From NCBI RefSeq assembly GCF_000275845.1, contig NW_006766883.1, positions 1,139,163 to 1,203,162 of the forward strand: a stretch of 64,000 bases of DNA. The letters are read 5' to 3'. The notes below the pieces were generated by a model. The model was not told the DNA's origin and ran no database searches. It saw only the letters and a program-made list of their open reading frames with translations. Positions 22,619 to 32,951 of this stretch are shown piece after piece (positions within the stretch are counted from its first letter, which is position 1; every line of letters begins with the position of its first letter). A program made the position numbers and the translations under genes. Source of the stretch: Dichomitus squalens LYAD-421 SS1 (Eukaryota; Basidiomycota; Agaricomycetes; Polyporales; Polyporaceae).

Positions 22619-25225
22619 TCAATGGGTCAATGGTAAACGTCCGACCTTGACGTCCTCCCTTGCCCGCCTACGAATCTCTTTCTGCTGAGCAAGATGTATC
22701 TTAGCCTGCTGCTTGCGCTTCTTTTCAAAGCGAGTCTGTGTACAGTTCCTTTAGCAAGACTGGTCAGAGGGAAATGTTGCACTGAACCTACCAGTGCTCC
22801 ATGCTTCAAACGAGTGATAATGTTCGCAGCCTCGCCCTTCTTCAGAGCCCTCAAGCCCTCTTCCGTGGTATGCCTGACTTTTCCTAGTCCGTCCGCAGCG
22901 GCGATGACCTTGCGATCTTTCCAGCGTTTGATTATGAATTGCTTCTGCGTTTCAGAAGCCGGCTCCCAGCGCCATCTCGATGTTCGCAGTAGACCGAGGG
23001 CAACAGTCCCGGGCAGAATCTCGTTCAGCGCGTAAGTATCGCAGCCGCGAATCGCATCACCCAACGTGGCCGCGGTCAATATCTGCCTACTCTTCCTATA
23101 AGGAGATATCTTCAACATCCATGCTGTCTGCTTGGCGAGCGTTGGCGGGGTATAGTGAGCGACAAACTTGGCGTCTGCCAAGGCTTGAACACATCGTTAA
23201 TATGAGCACGAATTCCGGACGTACTCTGCTCTTGGCCTGCAACTGCGCCTGTGGTTTCGCTTTCGCCTCCACCTCCATCTTCCCTCTCGCCATCATCCTC
23301 GTCCCCGCCTTCCGTTGGTGTGATACGTATATACCCTTTACCAAGGCATTCCAGCACGTAAACACCACCACCGCAGGATACCCAAGCGTTTCGGGTGAGC
23401 TGATGAAGGCTAGGGTCTCCTGACCCTTGATCGGCGATAATGAAAGGGTCATCATGGTCAATGTACTTCACAGCTGTAGGGGAGGACATGTTGCCCGTGA
23501 CAGCACCGGTTGGGGACCCGGTTTCCTCATCGGCTTCGACCATGGCGGCATTGCGCTCCTCGAGACTTTCGATAGTCTCATCTGCCTTCTTGTTCAGAGG
23601 CGAGACTGAGGTATAATATCGACCTTGAGCTACGTACCGTCCGATATCATCGAGGGGTCCAATCCGAAGAGCGTGGGTGTAGAGACGACACCAGCCACAC
23701 GCGCCTCTGAGTCGACGAAGTCGATGATGCGGCAGTAATCCTTGCCAGTAGCCGGGGATAACCTCATACCGCGGCCGATCTACCTCCGCAGTAAGCACTA
23801 TGAGACCGAAGACAAAAACAAGCTCAAGACTGACCATCTGCGCGAAGACGTTGCGAGATCTCGTCGGCCGTGCCACTATGACACAATCGATGTTGGGGAT
23901 ATCCGTGCCTTCCGTCAGAACCGCTACGAGGCGACGCGTCAGGGGCGAAGCGATAGTCCGTTGGGCAGCAAACCGTACCACAATTCACCAGCACCGGGAA
24001 TATAGCCGCCTTGAAGTCTTCAACCAAGGCCTTTCGTTCGGCCGCAGGAGTCTTCGAATGGACGTACCGCGCGTCCACTCCTGCGTTCCTGAACGTCGTC
24101 GTGAGCGCATTGACATGCGCGAGGTTGACGCAGAACACGAGGGTCGACTTGCGGTCCGCTGCACGGTAACGCACAATTGTTATTTCGGGACGCCGTTCCA
24201 ACCAGCACGAGACTGACCTGCTTTATCCAACCATGATCGCACGACAAGCTCGTTTACGACTGGAGTGTTTACGACGTGTGCCAAGCTTGTCGGGTTGAAG
24301 TCTCCACTGCTGGTATTGACCGTCACTCCGCTGAGGTCCAGGTCCGCTTGAACGGTGGTGAATCGAACCTCGCAGAGCCTAACAATGGTGGTTCCGTTCA
24401 GCTACGCGCCAACCAAGTCGATATAGGCTATATGCGCACCATTGGTCCTTGATCATCTCAACGACATCCTTGTGGTAGACTATCTCCTCAAACACCGAAC
24501 CGAGGGCCATGCCGTCATGCCTGCTGAAGGTCGCAGAGAATCCTAGTATGGGTATGCGATGGCTCAAGGCCGGAGGCTCGAATTCATCGTCTGGGCTCTT
24601 GATTGCAGAGTCGAAATGCGAGAGAATGCGACGGTATCTGGTCGGAGACTCAACCAAGGCACCCGTGCACGAGATCCGAGGCAACTCACGAAGGTGCGGC
24701 AGCGTGGTGCGCCTCGTCGACAATCACGCCCTTCAGATACTGCGCTCTGAACTTGCCCAGTCTCTGAGATCGCAGCAGCGTTTGGAAGGTCGCGACTGTG
24801 CTGTGTTCGAAAACATCAGACAGGCGTCCAGATACAGTCAAGGGAGAGACGTACAGATCCGCGAGACCTGAAGCCTGTTGCTTCCCTTGTTCAATCTCTA
24901 CTGTCCACTCAGGAAAAAGCCTTCGAGCCTGCTCCGCGGTTTGCCGGGCTAACTCAACGCTGTTGACGATGACGAGTGACCTTGTTGCATCTGGGGCTTG
25001 CTTTGGAGCGGGGAGTCGCGACAGAAGGGAAATGAAGACTGTGGTTTTGCCAGCACCAGTTGGCAGCGAGACACCAATTCGTGTAGAACCTCTTTCGAGA
25101 GCATCGACACAAGCTTGCAGACACGTCTCCTGGTAGGGGCGAAGCACAACTGGGCTACCAACGCCTGCAGTATAGCATCTCCAGTGACCGGCCGTCGATA
25201 TCCTCAGCCGCCATAAACGTAGCAT
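22619..25225 (-). CDS. IRC3: mitochondrial DEAH-type superfamily 2 helicase, IRC3-like
   Basis: Yeast Irc3 is a mitochondrial double-stranded DNA helicase needed for mtDNA stability. The start ATG at 25225 gives a basic presequence-like leader ([20 protein letters not shown]). Helicase motifs in order are [19 protein letters not shown], Walker [14 protein letters not shown], Walker [17 protein letters not shown], and motif [14 protein letters not shown]. The second RecA lobe shows [19 protein letters not shown], then [20 protein letters not shown] and motif VI FAQM joined to [11 protein letters not shown]-terminal domain follows (23,180-22,619) with [20 protein letters not shown], ending in a Lys/Arg-rich helix ([18 protein letters not shown]). 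About ten short introns are required; several of the joins were checked by frame. Confidence 0.88.
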
Positions 25226-25546
25226 AGAACAGAGTAGCGGAGATCCGCTACCGACGCGCATGTACTCGGCTGAGTGCGTATCCACCGAAAGCTGTAGGCG
25301 CTCGATCGCAATGGTATACGAAATCCATCGATTTCAATTCTACGTATACTAAGATAATATGCCCAACGCAATATAGATGGCACTACCAAGGAAATAGCGA
25401 CACTGTCTATTGGATGTCGAGTAGCATGCAAGGTAAGCGGTAGTACTACTAAGTTGATCCTACGTAAAGTGTCCTCTCTAAATACGCTTAGCCAGAGCCT
25501 GTGCACAAAGCGTTAAATGAGATGCACGATGCCTTGAAAGTTCAAG
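25226..25546. other. gap between IRC3 and the ADP/ATP carrier
   Basis: AT-richer sequence holding the IRC3 promoter and the 3' region of the carrier. No gene seen. Confidence 0.4.
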
Positions 25547-26854
25547 TTACATACCACCAGAGTAGACCTTGCCGAAGAGGACCTCCTGGAGCTTGTCGTA
25601 CAGCGAGAGCACACCAGCGCCAGCAACACCACGGAGGATGTTGGCACCAGCACCCTTGAAGAGCGACTTCACGCCCTCCTTGGCGACGATCTGCGAACCA
25701 GCATCGAACATGGACTTGTAGTGAACACCACCACCAGAAGTCATCATCATACGACGACTACCAAAGGATTCCGTGGTCAGTAGACAACTCATCTTGTCCA
25801 GTTTGAATTGACTTACCGGATCGTGTCAAGAGGGTACGACGCAAGACCAGCACCGATGGTAACACCCCAGCCAAGGAAGAAGGAAGCCAAGAAGGAGCCC
25901 TCGAGAGCGCCAACCAGCACAACAGGCTCTGCAAATGATGAGAAACGACACAAAACACATGTTAATTGAATATACTCACTAACGGAGTCGTAGACACCGA
26001 AGTAGAGACCACGGTAGACAATGATACCGACGACCGAGGGGACAAAGCCACGGTAGAGACCAGCAATACCATCGGACGCAAGGGTCTTCTTGTAGACGTC
26101 AACGAGACCGTTGAACTGGCGCTGTCCTCCACCCTTGGCCGACTTGGCATCGTTGGCGAGACGCGTACGAGCGTAGTCGAGAGAGTAGACGAAGAGAAGC
26201 GATGCGGCACCAGCGGCACCACCAGACGCGACGTTGCCGGCGAACCACTTCCAGTAGCCTTCCGACTTCTTAAAGCCGAAAAGGGACTTGAAGTAGTCCT
26301 CTTTTTGACACGTCATGGGTCAAATCAGGATTCACCACGGTAAAAGAAAAAACGCACTGAAGGCGAAGTTCAGCGCCTGCGTGGGGAAGTACCGGATGAC
26401 GTTGGCAGTGTTACCGCGCCAGAGGGAGAGAAGACCCTCATCACGGTAGGTACGCGCAAAGCAGTCGCTGATACCCTTGTAGGGCTCGGCAAGACGACCC
26501 TGCTTGATCTGAAGAGAACAAGCCAGTCAGGGAGTGCACAGAATCTCATCCTTAAATCTAACAGACCATCTCATCCTGGTTCTGAATGAGAAGCTTGATA
26601 CGCTCGATGGGGGCAGCAGAGGTTTTGGCAACAGCCTGAACAGCACGAAAGCTGATCAGTGACACGTCGACAGCCCATTAGAACACGAAACATACCGCAG
26701 ACACACCACCCATCAGGAAATCGACTGCACACGGGTGCCAGGTCAGCAATCAAGCTTCGTGCATGAAAGGCACACGCCGCAAACGACGCAGCGTCGCAGG
26801 CGCATACGCACCTGCGAACTCCTTGGGAGTCTTGCCCTTCTTAGCGTCGGCCAT
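25547..26854 (-). CDS. AAC: mitochondrial ADP/ATP carrier
   Basis: Exchanges cytosolic ADP for matrix ATP across the inner mitochondrial membrane. About 310 residues. The start at 26854 gives [14 protein letters not shown] joined to [10 protein letters not shown]. The first carrier repeat has [20 protein letters not shown] and the second [20 protein letters not shown]. The third has [18 protein letters not shown], which contains the RRRMMM signature unique to ADP/ATP carriers. [20 protein letters not shown] and [12 protein letters not shown] are also typical. The last exon ends in KVYSGGM. Codon use is strongly biased to C-ending codons, as expected for a highly expressed gene. Five to six introns, the first ones very near the start. 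The identification is unambiguous; paralogues may exist elsewhere. Confidence 0.96.
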
Positions 26855-27336
26855 TTTGACGGAGTGGAAACCGGAAGGAAGAGGAACTGAGTGGAGGGGG
26901 AGGACAAGTTGGAGGAGCAAAAAGTCTCGCGTGCGAACGCCTAAGTACGTTTTCGGACAGCGCCGGGATTTGGAACCCCGAGTCCGGCCGACATGACGGC
27001 CCGTCAAAATTGCGCTGGACCAATCATATGCCTGCCCGAAATGACGGACGAAACCCGCGACGTTTCGCGAATGACGAGCCGACTCGCCTGGCATCATCCC
27101 ATCTCGCATCGCCTGCTCCCTCGGCAGGTCCTCTGTTCTGTTCGCCACCACCACTTCTCTGTCCGTCACCACTAGGTGTGCTCCCAAAGAAACACTCGAC
27201 ATTACGATGGCCATTGGCGAACACTACAAGGCTACGATTATACTCTATGATAAGCCACTGTACAAACTGCTGTAAGCGACGACCGCAAGAAAAACCCATC
27301 AATAACCGGCCAATCAACGTCAAATATATCCCCCCG
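26855..27336. promoter_or_regulatory. promoter region of the ADP/ATP carrier
   Basis: About 480 bp upstream of the carrier and downstream of the SIZ1 stop. An apparent 164-residue frame reading leftwards through 27,518-27,024 overlaps the SIZ1 end in another frame and has no family features. A pyrimidine-rich run on the minus strand precedes the carrier start. Confidence 0.45.
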
Positions 27337-29972
27337 TCACCGCCAACTCGTAGGTGAAGAGCTTCCCGCACCGCTTCCGCGCTGTGATGTATACGCGAGC
27401 GGAGGCAAGGTGGTCCGGTAACCGTCGTGTGGCGACGACGGCAGACGACGGGGTAGTGTAGGCGGAGGCGGAGGCGGCGGCGGAAGACGCTCAGGCGGGT
27501 TGAATGGCTGCGACCCACGGTATGGGGGAGATCGCTGCGACGAAGGCTGATATCGAGGCTGCGAGGTAGAAGGTGCTCCCAGCCTCCGCTGCGCAGCCGC
27601 TTCCTCTGCCATGCGTAACGTACTGCTATTTACCAGAGTATCAAATCCTGGAGATGAAGATGAGGAGCCGCTTTCCGTGCGTGACTTCTTCCAGATTTGC
27701 TCCGTAGGAGAGAGCAGTTCGTCTGTTTCCTTCCGCTTCTTCGTCGACGGTGCAGACAGTCGTGGAGGAGGCGGCTCATCGTCGTCTGAATCCAACGTCA
27801 GGTCTATGATATCAGCGGCCTGAGCTGTTGTAGACCGTGACGGCTGCGAGCCACCTATAGACTGACTTGGTCGAGGGAGCACGCCGTCAGTGGAAGGAGA
27901 GAGCTCCCGTTTGACCCGACCTTCATCTTCGTCTTCGTCATCAGAGTCCAAGATGACAATCTCCGCTTGACTAGGACGAGGCTTCTCTTGGCCATTCACT
28001 CCGTTCATGCCATTTGCGGCATGCTTGACTGGAGAGGCTGCCCGCTTCGGAACCGGAGGTTTGACAGGCGGAGCCGTAGGATGAGTCGCCTTCCACACAG
28101 GCGAAGCAAACTTGTTGTCCTCAGTGTGCCACTGTCCATCGGCTTCGACGATCACGTCCTCGACACTATCAGGTGTGTGCTTCAAGATATCATCGAAGTA
28201 CCTGAGTTCCGTCCGATGAGCGTCAGATACGATAAGAGACTTGAAGGCGCATACCCGTCGATTATGAGATCCTCAACGTTCAGCACCTTCTCGCAAACTG
28301 GACACATCCATGTTGTTGTCTGCTCCATGACGGAGAACCATGACATGGCGTCGAAGCATTGTGGATGTACGCATGCGGAGGATCGGCATGGCGTTGTGAT
28401 ACGCATATAGCTCAGCTATGGGGACAGTCAGGTCAGCCTGATAAGACAGCAACGAAAGAAGGATGGCACTCACCGGACACTTCAAGGACATCTTCTGGTG
28501 ACCAGCGATGATGTCGTCGTCGTCCGATGCAGCCTTGTTCACTGCACAACGATCCTCAGTTCTTGCGCGAATAGTGAACCGAGGAAACTACGCACTTTCT
28601 GCAAGAATGTCGTCTTTAGGCTTATATTTGCCTTTCCTGAGTCGCTCGATTAGCTGATCCACCGAGGTAACTTCGACCAACATGACCACAAGATAAAACT
28701 TCTACTCGCGGGAGTGAGTACACGGTGAATATACATCTGGAGCGAATGCAATACCTTGGCCGGTGTGGGCTGCTGGCTGTTCACGTAGATCATCTCAACA
28801 CGGTTAGACGCGTTGGCTGTCTGACGAGCGAGCTTCCCCAGGTCAGGGGGTGGCGCCGTGCCGGCTTTCTTCTTCAAACCTTTGAGGTTCGCGTTCAGCT
28901 GCGTGCCGTTGACCCGTACTTCACAGGTTGGTGGGAATTCAATCGGACATGGGGTTGCCCCGGGTGAGCGGAACGATCCGTTCGGAGTGTAATATGTGGA
29001 CGACGTGCAGTAAAGTCGGAGCTGATACTTGGGGCTGCGGCAGCGGGATAAGCCCAGGGGGTATGTTTTTGGCTGCGGTATTACTCACCTGGAAGAGTTC
29101 AGCTTGGCAATGATGTCTGGCTGCATAGTGAAGGTGAGGGATTGTGAGCGGCGGTCCATGGAGCTTGTAGATTCTAAAGAACAATGAGACACAAGTCAAA
29201 CGACCACATCAGACGCCGGACATACCTGGACATTCCACGACGGCAGAGACTATTCGTTCCATCCTGAAGAAAGGGGAGTACTTGAAGCGGATGACAGGCA
29301 TAGGTTGTTGTGGCACGGGAACAGTAGAGGTAGGTGTTACGGACGCTGGTTGTGTCGGTCGTCGGGGAGGTGCATATGGATCATAGCGTGGGATCGCGCC
29401 AGAGAGCGAACTCCCTGACTGGTAGGCTGTAGTTGGTGGCGGAGGGGCAAATGAGTGCGAGTGGGAGTAGGAGGACGAGTCACCGTTGGGCCTGTAGGCA
29501 CCAGCGTGGTATCTGCCAAACCGATCTCGGGTAAGCAACACAGTCGTCGCCGGATAGCCAGACATTATTCTTGTCGTGTGCGCGGAAGACAGCCAAGTGG
29601 CTCGGCGGACGATAGGATGGGTGGAGGAGGACAAAAGGTGGCGGGGGACTCACGAGTTGGTTCGAACCCGATTCATAATGGCCTTTGCCCGCGACCACCG
29701 TTCCCTGTTATTCTCCCGCCTCCACTCGTCGAGCGACCGGACAATCTTGTCGATGAGGTCCTGTTTTTTGCCGGTCTTAGTATGATTCGTGTAACACTCC
29801 TCGTTGAAGGCGGACAGGATCTGTTTGAGTTGGTCGACCTTGTTGTGCTTCACGTTGTGTCGGAGCGTCTGTTGCCGAGCAGGCGGGGTCAGCCTCCTTA
29901 ACCATATTTGGACAACCCAGTCCGCCAGACAAAACCCACCTCGAAGTCTGACCAAACATCCTGGCTCTCCAT
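27337..29972 (-). CDS. SIZ1: SIZ/PIAS-type SUMO E3 ligase
   Basis: Promotes SUMO transfer from Ubc9 to nuclear targets. The start at 29972 gives MESQDVWSDFE, joined over an intron to TLRHNVKHNKVDQLKQIL, a SAP-type helix pair. The PINIT domain runs from about 29,290 to 28,620, with VIRFKYSPFFRMERIVSAVV, CPIEFPPTCEVRVNGTQLNA and RVEMIYVNSQQP. The SP-RING zinc finger follows: MSLKCP joined to LSYMRITTPCRSSACVHPQC, then FDAMSWFSVMEQTTTWMCPV and CEKVLNVEDLIIDGY, with the expected Cys/His ligands. The 280-residue tail (28,185-27,337) is disordered and has two SUMO-interacting motifs next to acidic runs, EIVILDSDDEDED and DIIDLTLDSDDDE, then a proline run. Divergent from nudC with 274 bp between starts. 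The domain order makes the call secure. Confidence 0.9.
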
Positions 29973-30246
29973 GAATGATGGGGACGTACCGGATGGGGCG
30001 TAGATGGTCAGGAGAGCGACTCTCTCGTGGTGGACGACGGAGGCAAACGCTGCTGCTCACTGTCCGGCGCGTGGGAAACCTCCGGAAGACCCTGCCATCA
30101 CGTGGCATGACGCTTTCTGGAATCCGCACAGCTCTCTACTCAAGTGAACTCAATCGCAGTGCTTTCCGCCCCGCCCTTGCCAGTTATCCTCAAACCCCAT
30201 ACGCTCTACCAGGATTCCTAAAAACGCGACTCAAACCTTGTCCACC

Positions 30247-31163
30247 ATGTCTGCTGACGACGACTACGACAAGCTCACACCCGAAGAGCGCGAAGCACGC
30301 GATAAGGCAGATCGCGCGCGCGAAGCCGCCGAGCAAGCTGGTGCGATCCTATGCTCTGATCAAATACCCGAACGTACATCGTATCGACATGTCTTTGGAC
30401 AGCGCTGCCCTACAAGTGGACGCAACAGCTAGGCGACGTCGATATCACCGTCCCAGTCCCCAAGGGCACGCGCGCGCGCGACCTCAACGTTGTAATACAG
30501 AAGAAGAAGCTCAGCGTCGGCCTCAAGGGCAAGGAGCCCATCCTGGCCGGAGACCTTTGCAAGGAGGTCAAGCTCGACGATAGTACCTGGACGCTTGGTA
30601 TGCGACGCGGTGTTACATTATATCAAGAGCATGCGCCCCATCTCACCGTGCTCAATAGAGGATCAGGAGACCGTACTCATCCACCTGGAGAAGCTGAACC
30701 AGCAGCAATGGTGGGAGAACGTACTCACGCATCACCCCAAGCTTGATACCACAAAGATCCAGCCCGAGAACAGCAAGCTCAGTGACCTTGATGGGGAGAC
30801 CAGGTGCGCTATGAATGACAATGTGACCCGTGCACCGCTCACCTTCGGATAGGGCTATGGTGGAGAAGATGATGGTGAGCCTCCCACCATTCAAGGTCAG
30901 GCATCGTTCAGTCCACTGATCCTCGCCTTAGTTCGACAACCAGCAGAAGGTAATGCATATATAGTCTTCCCCCAATCGACCCATCTATTGAACAGAACGC
31001 AGCAAATGGGGAAGCCCACGTCGGACGAAATCAAGAAGATGGAGGTTAGTCTTTGACTTCAGTCAGTTCGACGAGGTATTGAACGCTCCCGTCTGTCCAG
31101 ACGCTGAAGAAATTCCAAGAGGCTCACCCGGAACTCGACTTCTCCAAAGCGAAGATCTCATAA
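30247..31163 (+). CDS. nudC: nuclear movement protein NudC
   Basis: A CS (p23-like) domain cochaperone that supports dynein/LIS1-dependent nuclear movement. It is about 190 residues, the short fungal form. The start at 30247 gives [20 protein letters not shown]. After one intron the CS domain begins [19 protein letters not shown] and continues [32 protein letters not shown] and, after another intron, [20 protein letters not shown]. The C-terminus LDGETR joined to AMVEKMM, FDNQQK and [14 protein letters not shown] is cut by short introns with very small exons. It ends [16 protein letters not shown], matching the FSKAK end of animal NudC. The stop at 31163 follows that match. The 3' end converges on the repeat protein at 31549. 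Confidence 0.93.
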
Positions 31164-31548
31164 TCATAGGAAGAGAAAGCCAGCTGCCTATCTGTTGCTC
31201 TGAAATGTATAAGTGTACAGTACCTTGCGTCGTTCCGTCCTGTCCCACATCTAAGGACCATTTTCACTCGTGCGATCTATCTTCTCAGGCGAATTTGTGG
31301 GTTTCCCAATCTCGAACCAATCATGGATTCCAGAAAGAACGTAAAACCTTCGCAAGCGAAGGTAGTGCTAGGGTAGGGATACAAAGCACGCAAATCTAAG
31401 ATATAGCCAAGAACACCTGAAGCACATCGTCCTGTCAGTGTCAAGTGTCCATGCTCGGCCGTCATGGCCTGTCCCCGACAGTCACGGCAGGAAGCCGCTG
31501 TACAATCTGTCAGCGATGCAGTCATGATGAAACAGCAACGAACAAACC
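31164..31548. other. gap between nudC and the repeat protein (two 3' ends)
   Basis: About 385 bp between convergent stop codons, probably both 3' UTRs. No gene seen. Confidence 0.4.
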
Positions 31549-32503
31549 TTAGTTCTTGGCGGCGTTGTTGACAAACGGCACAATCTTGCCGTTCTGCGAC
31601 ATCGAAGGCTGCTCAACGGGCACGGTGTTCACGTCGGCGCGTTTGCCCTTTGCAGCATGGTTGACGAATGGCACGATCTTTCCGTTCTGGGACATGGACG
31701 GCTGCTCAACAGGGACAGTGTTGACATCCGCGCGCTTGCCTTTGCCGGCGGAAGTGTTCACGAAGGGGACGATCTTGCCATTCTGCGACATCGAGGGCTG
31801 CTCGACAGGGACAGTGTTGACGTCGGCACGCTTGCCTTTGCCTGCAGACGTGTTGACGAAGGGGACAATCTTCCCATTCTGCGACATCGAGGGCTGCTCG
31901 ACGGGAACTGTGTTCACGTCGGCGCGCTTGCCCTTCGCGGAGTGGTTGACGAACGGTACAATCTTGCCGTTCTGGGACATCGAGGGCTGTTCAACGGGGA
32001 CAGTGTTGACATCCGCGCGCTTGCCCTTGCCGGCAGCAGTGTTAACGAAGGGGACGATCTTGCCGTTCTGCGACATAGAAGGCTGCTCGACAGGGACGGT
32101 GTTGATGTCGGCGCGCTTAGTCTTGCCAGTGTTCACGAAGGGGACGATCTGGCCGTCCTTTGCCATGGTGGGCTCGCTGTCGGTCACGGAGTTGATTGCG
32201 CGGGACTTGATCGCGCGGGGGTTGACCTTGCCAGTGTTGACAAAGGGCACAATCTTCCCGTTTTGCGACATCGACGGCTGCTCGACAGGAACAGTGTTGA
32301 CATCAGCGCGCCTGTAGGCGGCGATGGTCTCGAACGAGGCCGCCTGGCGGCTCTCGAGTTCGCGCTGCATCCACAGCTTCAGTCCAGTCAGATGGTTCAA
32401 GCAGGAGGAGACAACTTACACGCATCGGCATCGGCATAGGGTGGGCCAGCGCCTGCCCAATGAAGGCGGCCAGGACGGCGACAGAAAGGAGCTTGGAGAA
32501 CAT
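31549..32503 (-). CDS. secreted KEX2-processed tandem repeat precursor (KEP-type)
   Basis: Precursor of 299 residues. Exon 1 (32503-32420) encodes a signal peptide, MFSKLLSVAVLAAFIGQALA, followed by HPMPMPMR. A 55-nt intron (32419-32365) is removed in frame, and one exon encodes the rest. After a short spacer (RELESRQAASFETIAAY) come eight units of 31-32 residues. Six begin with Lys-Arg (the site cut by the Golgi protease KEX2), unit 1 begins with Arg-Arg, and unit 2 is diverged and has only single Arg. The constant part is ADVNTVPVEQPSMSQNGK plus IVPFVN, and a variable Gly/Ala/Lys linker precedes the next KR. There are no cysteines, so disulfide-knotted peptides are excluded. Comparable fungal proteins include Ustilago Rep1 repellents and peptide precursors of cyclic RiPPs. 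No UstY-type tailoring gene lies nearby, which favours a free peptide or surface role. Function unknown. Confidence 0.88.
31556..32320 (-). repeat. eight tandem 93-96 bp peptide-coding units
   Basis: Unit boundaries fall at the Lys-Arg codons near 31,645, 31,736, 31,832, 31,928, 32,021 and 32,117; unit 1 begins near 32,312. Units 3-8 are almost identical in protein but differ at many third codon positions. Unit 2 (near 32,130-32,225) is diverged, keeping DSEPTMAKDGQIVPFVN. Confidence 0.9.
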
Positions 32504-32951
32504 CTCGACGTGATATTAAAGAACGAGTGCTGAGAGTATAGGTGCTTGACGTGGATCGGTTCAACCGAAGAAATGCGTCGTCCTGCGGCCTAGCGCGAGG
32601 TTGGAATCTGGAAGAGCAATCATACAGGGTCAGACAGGGAGACACAAATTGCGCAGGAGGGGGCATACGCACAGAAGGGAACGAGAAAGGGGAATGGGGA
32701 AAAGGAGAGAGATGGGCGTATAAGACGTGTAGGCTCGAACGCTGTGCCCGTCGGCGCTGACAGGAGACGGATGCACGCGGCCGTATCATCTGATACCGGC
32801 TTCGTCGTCAAGCAACTTTGCTTCCTGGCTATTTACGACCGCCCATATTGGGTAATGCCTGTCACACGTCGCTTTTACTCTGTCACGCACAGAGTTTGAT
32901 GCTGATTGGCTCGTGTCTGCCGTCCTTTGCTCTGTCTCTACCGTCTGCGCC
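32504..32951. promoter_or_regulatory. shared upstream region of the repeat protein and ESF1
   Basis: About 450 bp between divergent starts. It contains purine-rich sequence (32,640-32,715) on the plus strand. No coding exon is convincing. Confidence 0.45.

Noticed and set aside
27024..27518. 164-codon leftward frame near the SIZ1 stop
   Set aside because: It overlaps the SIZ1 tail in another frame and lies in the carrier promoter; no domain seen.
31556..32439. Two long open frames (253 and 260 codons) on the plus strand across the repeat gene
   Set aside because: They are shadows of the tandem repeat on the other strand; the minus-strand reading has a signal peptide, an intron and dibasic sites, and the plus-strand readings have none.
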